Positions 16,417-24,872 of a DNA stretch of 64,000 bases are shown here, piece by piece; within the stretch, counting starts at the first letter, position 1, and each line of letters begins with the position of its first letter. Under the pieces are notes generated by a model, which saw only the letters and a program-made list of their open reading frames with translations, had not been told where the DNA came from and did not search any database. The translations under genes and the position numbers were made by a program. The DNA lies in NCBI RefSeq assembly GCF_001425785.1, contig NZ_LMDI01000067.1, positions 154,853 to 218,852 on the forward strand. The letters are read 5' to 3'. This DNA comes from Rhizobacter sp. Root1221. GTDB lineage: Bacteria; Pseudomonadota; Gammaproteobacteria; Burkholderiales; Burkholderiaceae_C.

Positions 16417-17676
16417 TCACCACCACACTTCGGCTTGCACGCCGTAGCGGTTGGCGCTCGTGCGGTCGGTGGGCAGGCCGTTGCCGGCATCGGCGGCGGC
16501 CTGGTTCCAATTGGCACGCGTGTAGTACAGGCGCAGCTCGGGCCGGTCGAAGAAGCCGCGGCCGGTGCTCAGCGCCGGGGCGATCGTGAACTTCGTCAGG
16601 CGTTGCGATTGCGCCTCGCCCGGCTTCTTGACCGACACACCCAGCTCACCCAGCAGCTTCAGGTTGGTCGTGAACGAGTACGCCACGCGGCCACCCAACG
16701 AGGCCGACTTGGTGTTGAACTGGTTGTTGTCGTCGTTCTGGAAATGGCCCACCACCTGGCCACCGAAATTGCCCATTTGCCAGTTGAAGGCATCGGCAAT
16801 GCGGTAGCTCCGCACGGCACGGTGTTCTTCGAGCCACGCCGAGCCGGCCGCGGTCGGGTCGCTGTCGATCCAGTCGTTGCCGCTGCCGGTGAAGGCATTG
16901 CCAAAGCCGCCGTTCAGGCCCGAAGCGCCACGGGCGAACTGCAGCCACAACGAGTTGCCGCCCCCGAGACCGAAGAGGTTGTGCTGGTGGTGCTGCACCG
17001 TGAGCGACGCGCCGCTGCGGGCGTTGAGCTCATTGCCGTCCTTGTCGAGCGTCTCTTCGCTGCTGACGAAACCGGTGAGAACCCGCAGCCAGCCGCCCGG
17101 GTTCACGTTGCTCGTGCTGAACTCGACGTTGACACGCGATGCGGTGCCCCAGCCCGCAAAGCCCGGATCGCGCCGGAAGTACGCCACGCCCAGCTTGCCG
17201 ATGCCCACATCGATGTTGTCCGCGCCGCCGCCGGTGCCGTCGAGCTGGGTGTACTTGGTGTCGGTGATGTGCACGTCCGACCGCCCGTAGTAGCGCTTGC
17301 CCGCCCAGAAATTGACTTGCGGCGCGAAGTCGAAACCGCTGCCTTCGACGAAGGCCTGGCCAAGGCTGCCCGAACCAGTGCCTTCCTGGTTCTGGCCGGA
17401 GTACGTGGGCATGATGTTGCCGCTGACCTGGAGGCCACCGATCTTCATCGTGTTCTTCAGGTTCATCTCGAGGTAGGTGTCGCACTCGTTGCCGAGCCGG
17501 TACTTCAGGCCTGCGCCATCGAGCCCGTAGCAGGCGGCGGGGTTGTTCTTGACGCCGGCGCCGGTGCCGGCGCGGAAGTAGCCGTCGGTGCTGAACTGGG
17601 CGTGTGCGGCCCCGGCCGCGAACAGGGTGAGCGCGGCCACCGCGAGTGCGGTCGGCTGGAAGGCAAAACGGTGCAT
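16417..17676 (-). CDS. LamB/maltoporin-family carbohydrate porin
   Basis: Outer-membrane 18-stranded sugar channel, 419 residues. It has a signal peptide ending AHAQF and the LamB signature FWAGKRYYGRSDVHITDTKY. The C-terminus ends EVWW with an aromatic residue, as outer-membrane barrels do. It is first in an operon with two galactanases, so galacto-oligosaccharides, rather than maltodextrins, are the likely cargo (inference). Two identical LacI-type operators lie upstream at 17744 and 17943. Confidence 0.88.
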   Translation of the reverse strand: MHRFAFQPTALAVAALTLFAAGAAHAQFSTDGYFRAGTGAGVKNNPAACYGLDGAGLKYRLGNECDTYLEMNLKNTMKIGGLQVSGNIMPTYSGQNQEGTGSGSLGQAFVEGSGFDFAPQVNFWAGKRYYGRSDVHITDTKYTQLDGTGGGADNIDVGIGKLGVAYFRRDPGFAGWGTASRVNVEFSTSNVNPGGWLRVLTGFVSSEETLDKDGNELNARSGASLTVQHHQHNLFGLGGGNSLWLQFARGASGLNGGFGNAFTGSGNDWIDSDPTAAGSAWLEEHRAVRSYRIADAFNWQMGNFGGQVVGHFQNDDNNQFNTKSASLGGRVAYSFTTNLKLLGELGVSVKKPGEAQSQRLTKFTIAPALSTGRGFFDRPELRLYYTRANWNQAAADAGNGLPTDRTSANRYGVQAEVWW

Positions 17677-17743
17677 GGTTGGACTCCTAGGTGTGACTCG
17701 GCGACCGGGAGACGCTTGAAACGGCCCGGCTTCACTTGTTCGA

Positions 17744-17755
17744 TTAATCGCTTAA
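17744..17755. promoter_or_regulatory. LacI-type operator copy 1
   Basis: TTAATCGCTTAA is a near-perfect palindrome with a central CG, the form bound by LacI/GalR-family repressors. It lies 68 bases upstream of the lamB start. An identical copy is 199 bases further upstream. Confidence 0.6.
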
Positions 17756-17942
17756 CTCTTTGGGCGCATGAACCCGGCAATGCGGACGGAAAGATCGGGT
17801 GGGATCAGGCCGTGGTCGAACTGGCGGGGTCATGGGTGCCGGCCACAGCACCCGCTGAATTTGGGTTCAGCGCCGGGCCAGGCCTCCGCCAGGCCACCGC
17901 GGGGTCTGCGGTGCGTGGTTCGGATCTGTTTGGGCAATTAAG

Positions 17943-17954
17943 TTAATCGCTTAA
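17943..17954. promoter_or_regulatory. LacI-type operator copy 2
   Basis: Second exact copy of TTAATCGCTTAA, 267 bases before lamB. The 199-base centre-to-centre distance is close to 19 helical turns at 10.5 bases per turn, so a looping repressor could contact both sites. Confidence 0.58.
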
Positions 17955-18105
17955 TCCAGTGAACGAAGTTTCGATGGCGCCTGGGGGTCATCGCAATAGG
18001 GCTATCCCTAGCCGTGTGCCAATGCACAACGGTTCGGCGAGCACTGTTCAACGAATGGGGCGCGCCGCTTCGCCGGTGCCGTACCGCTCGACGAGCGGAC
18101 GGCGA

Positions 18106-18972
18106 TCAGAGCGCGTTCAACGGAATGCGCAGGTACGAGATGCCGTTGTCGTCCGCGGGCGGCAGGTGCCCCGCCCTCACATTCACCTGGATGGCCGGGA
18201 GGATGAGGGTGGGCATGCCCAGCGTGGCGTCGCGTGCGGTGCGCATGGCGACGAAGGTGTCCTCGTCGATGCCGTCGTGCACATGGATGTTCCGGGCGCG
18301 TTGTTCGGCCACGGTGGTTTCCCAGCGCGTGTCGCGTCCGTCGGGCGCGTAGTCGTGGCACACGAAGACACGCGTGGCCGGCGGCAGGTCCAGCAGGCGG
18401 CGCATCGACCGGTACAGCGCGCGGGCGTCGCCGCCGGGGAAGTCGGCGCGTGCGCTGCCCAGGTCGGGCATGAACAGCGTGTCGCCCACGAAGACGGCGT
18501 CGCCCACGCGGTAGGCCATGTCGGCAGGCGTGTGGCCGGGCACGAGCAGGGCCTGTGCATCAAGGTCACCGATGCGGAAGGTTTCGCCGTCCGCGAACAG
18601 GTGGTCGAACTGGCTGCCGTCGGGCAGGAAAGCCCGCTCGAGGTTGAACAGCCGCTTGAAGGTGGCCTGCACTTCGCGGATGTGTTCGCCGATCGCCACG
18701 CGTCCACCCACCCGTTGCTGGAGGTAGCGGGCCGCAGACAGGTGGTCGGCGTGCGCGTGGGTCTCGAGGATCCAATCGACCGACAGTGCATGCCCCGCCA
18801 GATGGGCCAGCACCTCGTCTGCCGCGGCGGTGCCGGTGCGGCCCGACTTCACGTCGAAATCGAGCACCGGGTCGATGACCGCGGCACGCCGCGTGGCGTT
18901 GTCGCTCACCACGTAGGTGATGGTTGAACTCTGGCCGTGGACAAAGGCCTGGATGGTGGCGGCTGACGACAT
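18106..18972 (-). CDS. Metallo-beta-lactamase-fold persulfide dioxygenase-like hydrolase (Blh type)
   Basis: A 288-residue MBL-fold enzyme of the ETHE1/Blh group, which oxidises glutathione persulfide during sulfide detoxification. Visible metal ligands are THAHADH (about residues 71-77), the His of PGHT, Asp in VGDTLF and the His in VCHDY. The gene is divergent from a BigR-type repressor and from two YeeE/YedE transporters, the known Blh-BigR arrangement, which supports the call. No rhodanese domain is fused. The 81-base divergent region holds an AT-rich operator. Confidence 0.87.
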   Translation of the reverse strand: MSSAATIQAFVHGQSSTITYVVSDNATRRAAVIDPVLDFDVKSGRTGTAAADEVLAHLAGHALSVDWILETHAHADHLSAARYLQQRVGGRVAIGEHIREVQATFKRLFNLERAFLPDGSQFDHLFADGETFRIGDLDAQALLVPGHTPADMAYRVGDAVFVGDTLFMPDLGSARADFPGGDARALYRSMRRLLDLPPATRVFVCHDYAPDGRDTRWETTVAEQRARNIHVHDGIDEDTFVAMRTARDATLGMPTLILPAIQVNVRAGHLPPADDNGISYLRIPLNAL

Positions 18973-18989
18973 CGTTCCCTCGCGGATTC

Positions 18990-19027
18990 AATCTATTGAT
19001 TAACAATATATCTATTGGTATATTGAT
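18990..19027. promoter_or_regulatory. AT-rich BigR-type operator in the divergent blh/bigR region
   Basis: A sharply AT-rich stretch with nested inverted repeats: CAATATA (19004-19010) and TATATTG (19019-19025) with an 8-base spacer, and TATTG-ATTAA-CAATA just before it. TCTATTG occurs twice. It sits between the divergent starts at 18972 and 19054, where an ArsR-family BigR repressor would act on both promoters. Confidence 0.7.
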
Positions 19028-19053
19028 GTCAAGCCTACCAACCCCCCTTTGAC

Positions 19054-19380
19054 ATGAACACCGCCAGCACCTCCATCGATCCCCAGCGGTTGCGTGCCGC
19101 GGCGGGCCAGGCCGTGGCCACCCTCAAGCTGCTCGCCAACGAGGACCGGCTGCTGTTGTTGTGCCAGTTGGCCGAGGGCGAGTTGTCCGTCGGCGACCTG
19201 GAGGCGCGCCTCGGCATCCGCCAGCCCACGCTGTCCCAGCAGCTGGGCGTGTTGCGCACCGAGGGCATGGTCCTCACCCGCCGCGACGGCAAGCGCATCT
19301 TCTACCGCGTGGCGGATCCCCAGGTGCTCGAAGTGCTGGCCGTGTTGTACCGCTTGTACTGCCCCAAGGACGCACCATGA
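19054..19380 (+). CDS. bigR: ArsR-family sulfide/persulfide-responsive repressor BigR
   Basis: A 108-residue winged-helix repressor. The ArsR fold covers about 20-95 with the recognition helix around [13 protein letters not shown]. Two Cys, Cys37 (LLCQL) and Cys103 (LYCP), sit where BigR/SqrR proteins carry the redox pair that forms a (poly)sulfide-linked bridge. There is no strong Shine-Dalgarno sequence. It overlaps the next gene by four bases and is divergent from the persulfide dioxygenase-like gene it probably represses. Confidence 0.88.
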   Translation: MNTASTSIDPQRLRAAAGQAVATLKLLANEDRLLLLCQLAEGELSVGDLEARLGIRQPTLSQQLGVLRTEGMVLTRRDGKRIFYRVADPQVLEVLAVLYRLYCPKDAP

Positions 19381-19811
19381 CCATCGACTGGCACAGCTTC
19401 ACCCCGTGGGCCTCGCTGGGCGGTGGCCTGCTCATCGGCCTGGCGGCGTCCGCGCTCTTCTTGCTGACCGGACGCATCGCCGGCATCAGCGGCATCGTGA
19501 GCGGGCTGCTGCGGCCCACCCGCGGGGACGCGGCCTGGCGCGTCGCGTTCGTTGCCGGTCTGATGGCGGCGCCGGCGGCCTACTGGGTGGTCCCGGCCCT
19601 CCACCGCCCTCGCCTCGACATCGGCGCAGGCGCGTTGATCGCCGCCGGCCTTCTCGTGGGTTTCGGTGCACGCCTCGGTTCGGGCTGCACCAGCGGCCAC
19701 GGCGTGTGCGGGTTGTCGCGCCTGTCGCCGCGTTCGCTCGCCGCCACGCTGGTGTTCATGTCGGCAGGCTTCGCCACCGTGTTCGTGGTGCGCCACCTGG
19801 TCGGCGCGTGA
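19377..19811 (+). CDS. YeeE/YedE-family transporter, first half-size subunit
   Basis: A 144-residue membrane protein with four predicted helices and the conserved [21 protein letters not shown] segment, whose Cys residues move thiosulfate or related sulfur species in YeeE proteins. The start ATG overlaps the bigR stop (ATGA). In BigR operons this and the following gene together match one full-length YeeE. Export or uptake of sulfur species is inferred from the family. Confidence 0.88.
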   Translation: MTIDWHSFTPWASLGGGLLIGLAASALFLLTGRIAGISGIVSGLLRPTRGDAAWRVAFVAGLMAAPAAYWVVPALHRPRLDIGAGALIAAGLLVGFGARLGSGCTSGHGVCGLSRLSPRSLAATLVFMSAGFATVFVVRHLVGA

Positions 19812-19822
19812 GGCGGTCAGCC

Positions 19823-20254
19823 ATGTCTTTCGCCTCGTTCCTCGCTGGCCTGGTGTTCGGGCTCGGCCTCCTTGTCTCCGGCATGGCCGACCCGGTCAAG
19901 GTCACCGGCTTCCTCGACCTGGCCGGCGCGTGGGACCCCTCGCTGGCCTTCGTGATGGCCGGTGCCATCGCGGTGGGGCTCGCCGGTTTTGCCGTGGCCC
20001 GGCGGCGCGCCGTGTCGCTCCTCGGGGCCCGCATGCAGCTGCCCGCTGCACGCCAGGTCGATCGCCGCCTCGTCGCGGGCAGCCTGCTGTTCGGTGTGGG
20101 CTGGGGCATCGCGGGCATCTGCCCTGGCCCGGGTCTCGTGCTGCTCGGCATCGGGCACGTCGAAGGCGCAGTGTTCGTGGCCGCCATGCTCGCAGGCATG
20201 GCGGTCTTCGAGGTCATCGAACGCCGCCGCAAACGCAGCGCCAGCGCCAGCTGA
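19823..20254 (+). CDS. YeeE/YedE-family transporter, second half-size subunit
   Basis: A 143-residue membrane protein with about four helices. GLLVSGMADP (residues 14-23) and GICPGPGLV near the C-terminal helices mirror the sulfur-relay motif of the partner gene 11 bases upstream. The pair probably forms a pseudo-dimeric channel in the inner membrane. It ends in a basic tail and is convergent with the universal stress gene. Confidence 0.86.
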   Translation: MSFASFLAGLVFGLGLLVSGMADPVKVTGFLDLAGAWDPSLAFVMAGAIAVGLAGFAVARRRAVSLLGARMQLPAARQVDRRLVAGSLLFGVGWGIAGICPGPGLVLLGIGHVEGAVFVAAMLAGMAVFEVIERRRKRSASAS

Positions 20255-20270
20255 TGCCGGCGGGATTCGA

Positions 20271-20696
20271 TCACTTCACCAGCAGGACCGGAACGTCGAC
20301 GTGGTGCAGCACGCGCTGCGCTACCGAGCCCAGGAAGAGCCCGGCGATCGCGGTGCGTCCGTGCGTGGACATGGCGATGTGATCCACGTCGCGGGCGTGC
20401 GCGACACGCGCGATCTCGGTCGCGGGGTGGCCGGATGCCCTCTCGAGGGTGACACGCTCCAAACCCGCTCGGCGGGCGTGGCGCTCTGCCACCTCCAGGA
20501 CCTGGTCCTGCACCGACTCGATGCGCGCTTCGACCGACTCGTCATCGAACGGCGGAAAGTCGCCGAAGTGCGCGGGACGCTCCCGCACGTTCAGCAACAG
20601 GATCTCCACCGAAGCCGGCGCCCCGGGCCAACGTGCCACTGCGTCGATCGCACGCAACGCGCGATCAGACCCGTCGACGGCAATCAAGACTTTCAT
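20271..20696 (-). CDS. Universal stress protein A family
   Basis: A 141-residue single UspA domain starting MKVLIAVDGSDRALRAI. It has the DHIAMSTHGRTAI and GLFLGSVAQ segments that form the ATP-binding G-rich loop in ATP-binding Usp proteins. A longer frame to 20846 was rejected in favour of this start, which has an AGGAGCAAGCC-type site. It follows the receiver gene at 20859 on the same strand with a 162-base gap, so co-transcription is uncertain. Confidence 0.9.
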   Translation of the reverse strand: MKVLIAVDGSDRALRAIDAVARWPGAPASVEILLLNVRERPAHFGDFPPFDDESVEARIESVQDQVLEVAERHARRAGLERVTLERASGHPATEIARVAHARDVDHIAMSTHGRTAIAGLFLGSVAQRVLHHVDVPVLLVK

Positions 20697-20858
20697 GGCT
20701 TGCTCCTGGTCAGTGGATGGGTGCGTCCGCTCCCGCAAGGAAGCGCCGGACGTGTTCCCACGTGTTCCCAGTCTCTGCGCTTCAGCGCGCCTCGCCTTGC
20801 GCCGGGTCAACACCCGATACGGCACCATGGGGGCCGGCGTCAGCACAAGCGGGCGCCC

Positions 20859-21245
20859 TCACCGGGTCACGTCCAACAGGCTTCTCGCAGACGCGTCGTC
20901 CAGCGGCTTGACGAGGTAGGCCCGAACCGACGCATGGGCCAGGGCCCGCGCGCGGTCGGCCGGATCGGGCGAACTCGTCAGCATCACGACCGGCGGGGCG
21001 TCCGGCCACTGCGTGCGCAACCCCTCCCAGGCCGCAAGGAACGCGAAACCGTCCATCTCGGGCATGTTGATGTCCAGCAGGATCAGCGACACCCGCGGTT
21101 TCGTCCGGTCCGCCAGATGGTCCAGCGCGCACCGGGCAGTGTCGAAGGTCAGTACCTCGCCAGCGATGCCCCGCGCGCGGAGCACGATTTCCGTGAACAG
21201 CAGGTCCGCATCGTTGTCGTCCACCAGCATCACGCGCTCATGCAT
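20859..21245 (-). CDS. Single-domain (Rcp-like) response regulator
   Basis: A 128-residue receiver domain only: acidic DDND at the N-terminus, phosphoacceptor Asp in LILLDINMPEMDG, Thr in VMLTSS and Lys in VKPL. There is no output domain. The start overlaps the kinase stop in ATGCATGA (8 bases), so the two are translationally coupled and very likely partners. GAGGAGAG precedes the ATG. Members of this group commonly relay phosphate or act by protein contact. Confidence 0.9.
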   Translation of the reverse strand: MHERVMLVDDNDADLLFTEIVLRARGIAGEVLTFDTARCALDHLADRTKPRVSLILLDINMPEMDGFAFLAAWEGLRTQWPDAPPVVMLTSSPDPADRARALAHASVRAYLVKPLDDASARSLLDVTR

Positions 21246-24102
21246 GGTTCTCTCCTCCTGTTCGGGCCGGCCGCAGCGTGACGGTGACCCGTGTCCACGC
21301 ACCAAGCCGGGAAAACACCTGGATCTCACCGCCCATCGCGGTCACGATCCGGTGGCAGGTGGCCAGGCCCAGCCCGGTGCCGTCATAGGCCTGCCGCCGG
21401 TTCAACCGCCGGAACGGTTCGAACACCCGCGGCAGATCGTCCTCGGCGATGCCGATGCCTTCATCGGCCACCGTCACCGCCACACGCTCGCCAGTCACCT
21501 GCGCAGACACCTTGACGTTCGGCGGTTCGCCCGGCCGGGTGAACTTCAAGCCATTCGACAACAGGTTGCGGAACACGATTTCGAGCAGCGGCCCGTGGCC
21601 CAGCACCGTCGGCAGCGGGCCGATCGTGATGGCGGCGTGGCCCTGGCCCGCCAATAGGGCAGCCTGCGCGGCCATCAGCGGCCCGAGCGCGACCGGTTCG
21701 TCTTCCGGCACGGGCTCGTTGGCCAGTTGCACGTAGCGGAACAGGTCGTCGAGCATGTTCCTCAGCCGCCTCGCACCAAGGCCGATGAACCCGAAATAGC
21801 GGTCGACCGGTGGGGGCAGCACATCCGGATGAGACGACTCGACCAGCCCCACGAACTGCGAGATGGTGTTCAGCGGTTCGCGCAGGTCGTGGGAGGTGAT
21901 GCGCACGAAGTGCTGGAGCGATTCGTTGGTGCGCTGCAGCCGGTGGACCGTCTCGACGAGGTCGTCCACGTCGTGGGCCGTGAACACCATCGCATCGACC
22001 CGCCCCTCCTCGGAGCGAACCGGCTGGTACGTGACATCGAACGCCCGGGGGCGCTCGCCTTCGCGCGCATGGGTGGTGCGCAGCGAGATCGTCTCGCCGG
22101 CAAACACCCGATCCAGCTTGGACCGGACGATGCTGTCGCAGAAGTCCGGGCCGTAGAGCCGCTCCAGCGGCAGCCCTTCGGCCCCACCGGGTGCGAGACC
22201 CCAGTGGTCCTCGAACGCCCGGTTCGCGACGAGGATGATGCCCGCACCGTCGAGCACGACGGTCACGTCACTGCTCACCGCGGTCATCGCCGCCAGGTTG
22301 CGGCGCTGCACCGACAGCAGGCGTTCGAGTTCGACGCGTTCGGTGAGGTCGTGGGTGAGGCTGTAGAACCCTTCCACATGGCCGTCGGTGCTGAACTTGG
22401 GCACGAGCCGCGACTCGCTGTGCCGCTCGCGGCCGTCCACCTGGAATGCATCCGTGTGGCTGGCGGGGTGGCCCGACAGGGCCATCGCAACGGCCGCCGC
22501 GCGGGACTGGTAGGCGTCGCCGAACACGTCCGCCAGCGAGCGTCCGGCCAGCGCTTCGGGTGGTTGCCCGACCATGCGGGCGAACGTGGCGTTGACGAAC
22601 TGCAGGCGCTCGTTCCGGTCCACGTAGACGATGCTCGCGGGCACGTTGTCGGCCACCTCGCGCACGCGCTGCTCGCTGAGCTGCGCCCGGTCGAGGTTCT
22701 GCCGGGCCTCGGCGGTGAGCTGAAGCCGTTCCGTCACGTCGCGGGACGAGCAATAGATCAGGTCCTCCCCGTCGATGCGCAAGGTGTTGCTGGTGACCTC
22801 GACGTCGATCAGCGAACCGTCCGCACGGCGGTGGCGGGTCTTGAAGTCGTTCCGGCCCATCGTGTCGGCACACCAGTGGACCGCCTGGGCCGGTGTCAGG
22901 GTGGCCTCCCAATCGCCGACGGATCGCCCCAGCAGCGCCTCGCGATCGTATCCGAGCATGGTGGCGAACGAGTCGCTGAGGTCCACGAGCCGGCCCGACC
23001 GGTCGAGCACGTGGATGCCGTCGCTCGCCGTGCGCAGCAGCGCCTTGTTGCGCCGCGCGGCGAGGTGCAACTGGGCGATGCCCTCGGTTTCCCGCTGCCA
23101 CGCCTGCACCAGCAGCCACGACGCCCCGGCCAGCACCGCCATGACCGCGGCGGCCAGCCCGCTCACCACCTTCACCTGCGCCCGCCACGGCGCCATGAAT
23201 TCTTCCACGCCGAGCCCGGCGATCACATACAGCCGGCCGTTGGCCACGGGCAGGTACACGTTGATGCGGTCCACCTGGTCGAACGGCGTGCGCGCGTTGA
23301 ACATGCCCCCCTCCGGGCTGGCGGCGACGGCCGCGCGGAGCCGGGGCGAGGCCTCGCCCCGGCCGGCGGCCATCTCGGTATCGGGTCCACCCGCCCCCCC
23401 GGAGCGGGTGATCAACCCAAGGTCGGCGGTGCGCAGCGAGACGACCCCCTCGCGGCCGAGGTTGAGCCCGGAGAGCGCCTCGCTGAGGCGGTGGGTGGGC
23501 AGCGAGAGGTAGACGATCCCGTCGAACGACCCGTCGGCGGCACGCAGCCGCCGGGCGAACGCCACCACCCAGCGTTGGCTGGTGCGGCCGAACACCGGAT
23601 CGGAGATCACCAGATCCGGGGACGGGTTGTCACGCGCCCGGATGAAGTACTCGCGGTCGCTCAAGTCCACCGCACGCCCGCCCGTCATGCCCACCCCCTG
23701 GCGCACGATGCCGAGGGCATCGGTGGCCTGCAGCACCTGCAGTTCCGGCAGCAGCCCGTAGCGGGACATCAGGATCCGCTGCACGGCGTCGGTGCTGGCG
23801 CCCCCGCGCCGGGCCTGGTCGATGTCGATCGCGACGGTTCGCAGCAGCAGGTCGACCCGTTCGACCTGTGCGCCGATGGCTTGCTGCATCGCCCCGGCGA
23901 GGTTGCGCACCGCGACGGCAGCGCGGTCCTCGTGCGCGCCGTGGCTGCTCCACAACGCGGTGCCGGCCAGTGCCGCCATGACCACCGAGGCCGCCACGTT
24001 GCCGGTGACCAGCCAGCGGACGACCGCAGGCCGCCTCCGATCAGATCGGTCCGTGACATCGCTGGCCGAATCACTGGCCAGGGTCGATGTGGTGTCGGTC
24101 AT
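21238..24102 (-). CDS. Membrane Cache-PAS histidine kinase
   Basis: A 954-residue sensor kinase. Two membrane segments (about residues 30-50 and 320-340) flank a periplasmic Cache-type sensor (FIRARDNPSPDLVISDPVFGR is typical). Three cytoplasmic PAS/PAC modules follow, then a phytochrome-type HisKA with SHDLREPL (phosphoacceptor His) and an HATPase with GTGLGLATC. Start MTDTTS at 24102. It is paired with the overlapping receiver gene downstream. The ligand is unknown; Cache domains usually sense small organic molecules. Confidence 0.88.
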   Translation of the reverse strand: MTDTTSTLASDSASDVTDRSDRRRPAVVRWLVTGNVAASVVMAALAGTALWSSHGAHEDRAAVAVRNLAGAMQQAIGAQVERVDLLLRTVAIDIDQARRGGASTDAVQRILMSRYGLLPELQVLQATDALGIVRQGVGMTGGRAVDLSDREYFIRARDNPSPDLVISDPVFGRTSQRWVVAFARRLRAADGSFDGIVYLSLPTHRLSEALSGLNLGREGVVSLRTADLGLITRSGGAGGPDTEMAAGRGEASPRLRAAVAASPEGGMFNARTPFDQVDRINVYLPVANGRLYVIAGLGVEEFMAPWRAQVKVVSGLAAAVMAVLAGASWLLVQAWQRETEGIAQLHLAARRNKALLRTASDGIHVLDRSGRLVDLSDSFATMLGYDREALLGRSVGDWEATLTPAQAVHWCADTMGRNDFKTRHRRADGSLIDVEVTSNTLRIDGEDLIYCSSRDVTERLQLTAEARQNLDRAQLSEQRVREVADNVPASIVYVDRNERLQFVNATFARMVGQPPEALAGRSLADVFGDAYQSRAAAVAMALSGHPASHTDAFQVDGRERHSESRLVPKFSTDGHVEGFYSLTHDLTERVELERLLSVQRRNLAAMTAVSSDVTVVLDGAGIILVANRAFEDHWGLAPGGAEGLPLERLYGPDFCDSIVRSKLDRVFAGETISLRTTHAREGERPRAFDVTYQPVRSEEGRVDAMVFTAHDVDDLVETVHRLQRTNESLQHFVRITSHDLREPLNTISQFVGLVESSHPDVLPPPVDRYFGFIGLGARRLRNMLDDLFRYVQLANEPVPEDEPVALGPLMAAQAALLAGQGHAAITIGPLPTVLGHGPLLEIVFRNLLSNGLKFTRPGEPPNVKVSAQVTGERVAVTVADEGIGIAEDDLPRVFEPFRRLNRRQAYDGTGLGLATCHRIVTAMGGEIQVFSRLGAWTRVTVTLRPARTGGENHA

Positions 24103-24161
24103 GCGCGGTCCCGTACTGCTTGTGCCGAGGGGATCCCGTCGGCTTGGCGCTCCCCCGATTC

Positions 24162-24173
24162 TGGAACGTTCCA
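24162..24173. promoter_or_regulatory. Perfect 12-bp palindrome upstream of the Cache-PAS kinase
   Basis: TGGAACGTTCCA with a central CG, 59 bases before the kinase start. It could be an operator; no matching regulator is identified. Confidence 0.35.
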
Positions 24174-24227
24174 CGAACGCCGGGTGTGCGGCATTCCCTC
24201 GGCTTGCGCCCGGGACACAATTGGACT

Positions 24228-24244
24228 AAAAGCCCCTCCCGGGG
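24228..24244 (-). terminator. Possible Rho-independent terminator after cysC
   Basis: On the minus strand CCCC-GGGA-GGGG is followed by CTTTTAG, directly downstream of the cysC stop. The stem is short (4-5 bp), so strength is doubtful. Confidence 0.45.
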
Positions 24245-24255
24245 TGTGGGGTGCC

Positions 24256-24867
24256 TCAGTGGGCGGTTTCGAGGTGGAAGTAGCCGTGCAGGCGCATCGT
24301 GTCGAGCAGCAGGGCCGCCGCCTGGCTGGCGGTGCAGCGGGTGGTGTCGATGTGCAGGTCGGGCCGCTGGGGGGCCTCGTAGCGGGAGTCGACGCCGGTG
24401 AAGCCGGGGATCTCGCCGCGCCGGACCCGCGCGTACAGGCCCTTGGGGTCGCGGGCCTCGCACACGGGGAGTGGTGCGTCCACGAACACCTCCAGGAAGT
24501 CTCCCGGCTGGAAGCGCGACCGGGCCGCGCGCCGCTCTTCGCGGAACGGGGAGATCATCGCGCTCACCACCAGCAGACCGGCGTTCACCATCAGGTGGGC
24601 CACCTCGGTGGCGCGCCGCATGTTCTCGATGCGGTCGGCATCGCTGAAGCCGAGGTCGCTGCACAGGCCGCACCGCAGGTCGTCCCCGTCGATCACGCAG
24701 GTGCGCAGGCCGAGGGCGTGGAGCTGGCGCTCGACGAGGCAGGCCAGCGTCGACTTGCCGGCGCCCGACAGGCCCGTCATGTAGACAACACCACCGCGGT
24801 GCCCGTTCAAGCGCTCGCGCTGGGGCCGCGTGACGCGGGCAACGGGGGGGGGGGCGGTGCGGTCCAT
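24256..24867 (-). CDS. cysC: Adenylylsulfate (APS) kinase
   Basis: Phosphorylates APS to PAPS, the sulfate donor for sulfotransferases and for reductive sulfate assimilation. The 203 residues have the P-loop TGLSGAGKST (31-40), DGDDLR, and ISPFREER, matching the conserved ISPYR-type active-site segment, plus KGLYARVRRGEIPGFTG. It is stand-alone, not fused to CysN, and no cysD/N is nearby. Instead it ends a signalling operon (5 bases after the hybrid kinase, with no clear Shine-Dalgarno, so probably coupled), and a sulfotransferase gene lies across the divergent promoter. Confidence 0.9.
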   Translation of the reverse strand: MDRTAPPPVARVTRPQRERLNGHRGGVVYMTGLSGAGKSTLACLVERQLHALGLRTCVIDGDDLRCGLCSDLGFSDADRIENMRRATEVAHLMVNAGLLVVSAMISPFREERRAARSRFQPGDFLEVFVDAPLPVCEARDPKGLYARVRRGEIPGFTGVDSRYEAPQRPDLHIDTTRCTASQAAALLLDTMRLHGYFHLETAH

Positions 24868-24872
24868 CGGGG

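Larger units (their letters stand above)
17677..18105 (-). other. Intergenic region upstream of lamB (429 bases)
   Basis: No convincing gene. It holds two copies of TTAATCGCTTAA and AT-richer patches (near 17735-17760 and 17930-17960) in otherwise GC-rich DNA, where the lamB promoter probably lies. The part from about 18000 to 18105 is the 3' flank of the metallo-hydrolase gene and shows a small CCGCTC/GAGCGG hairpin but no T-run. Confidence 0.6.
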
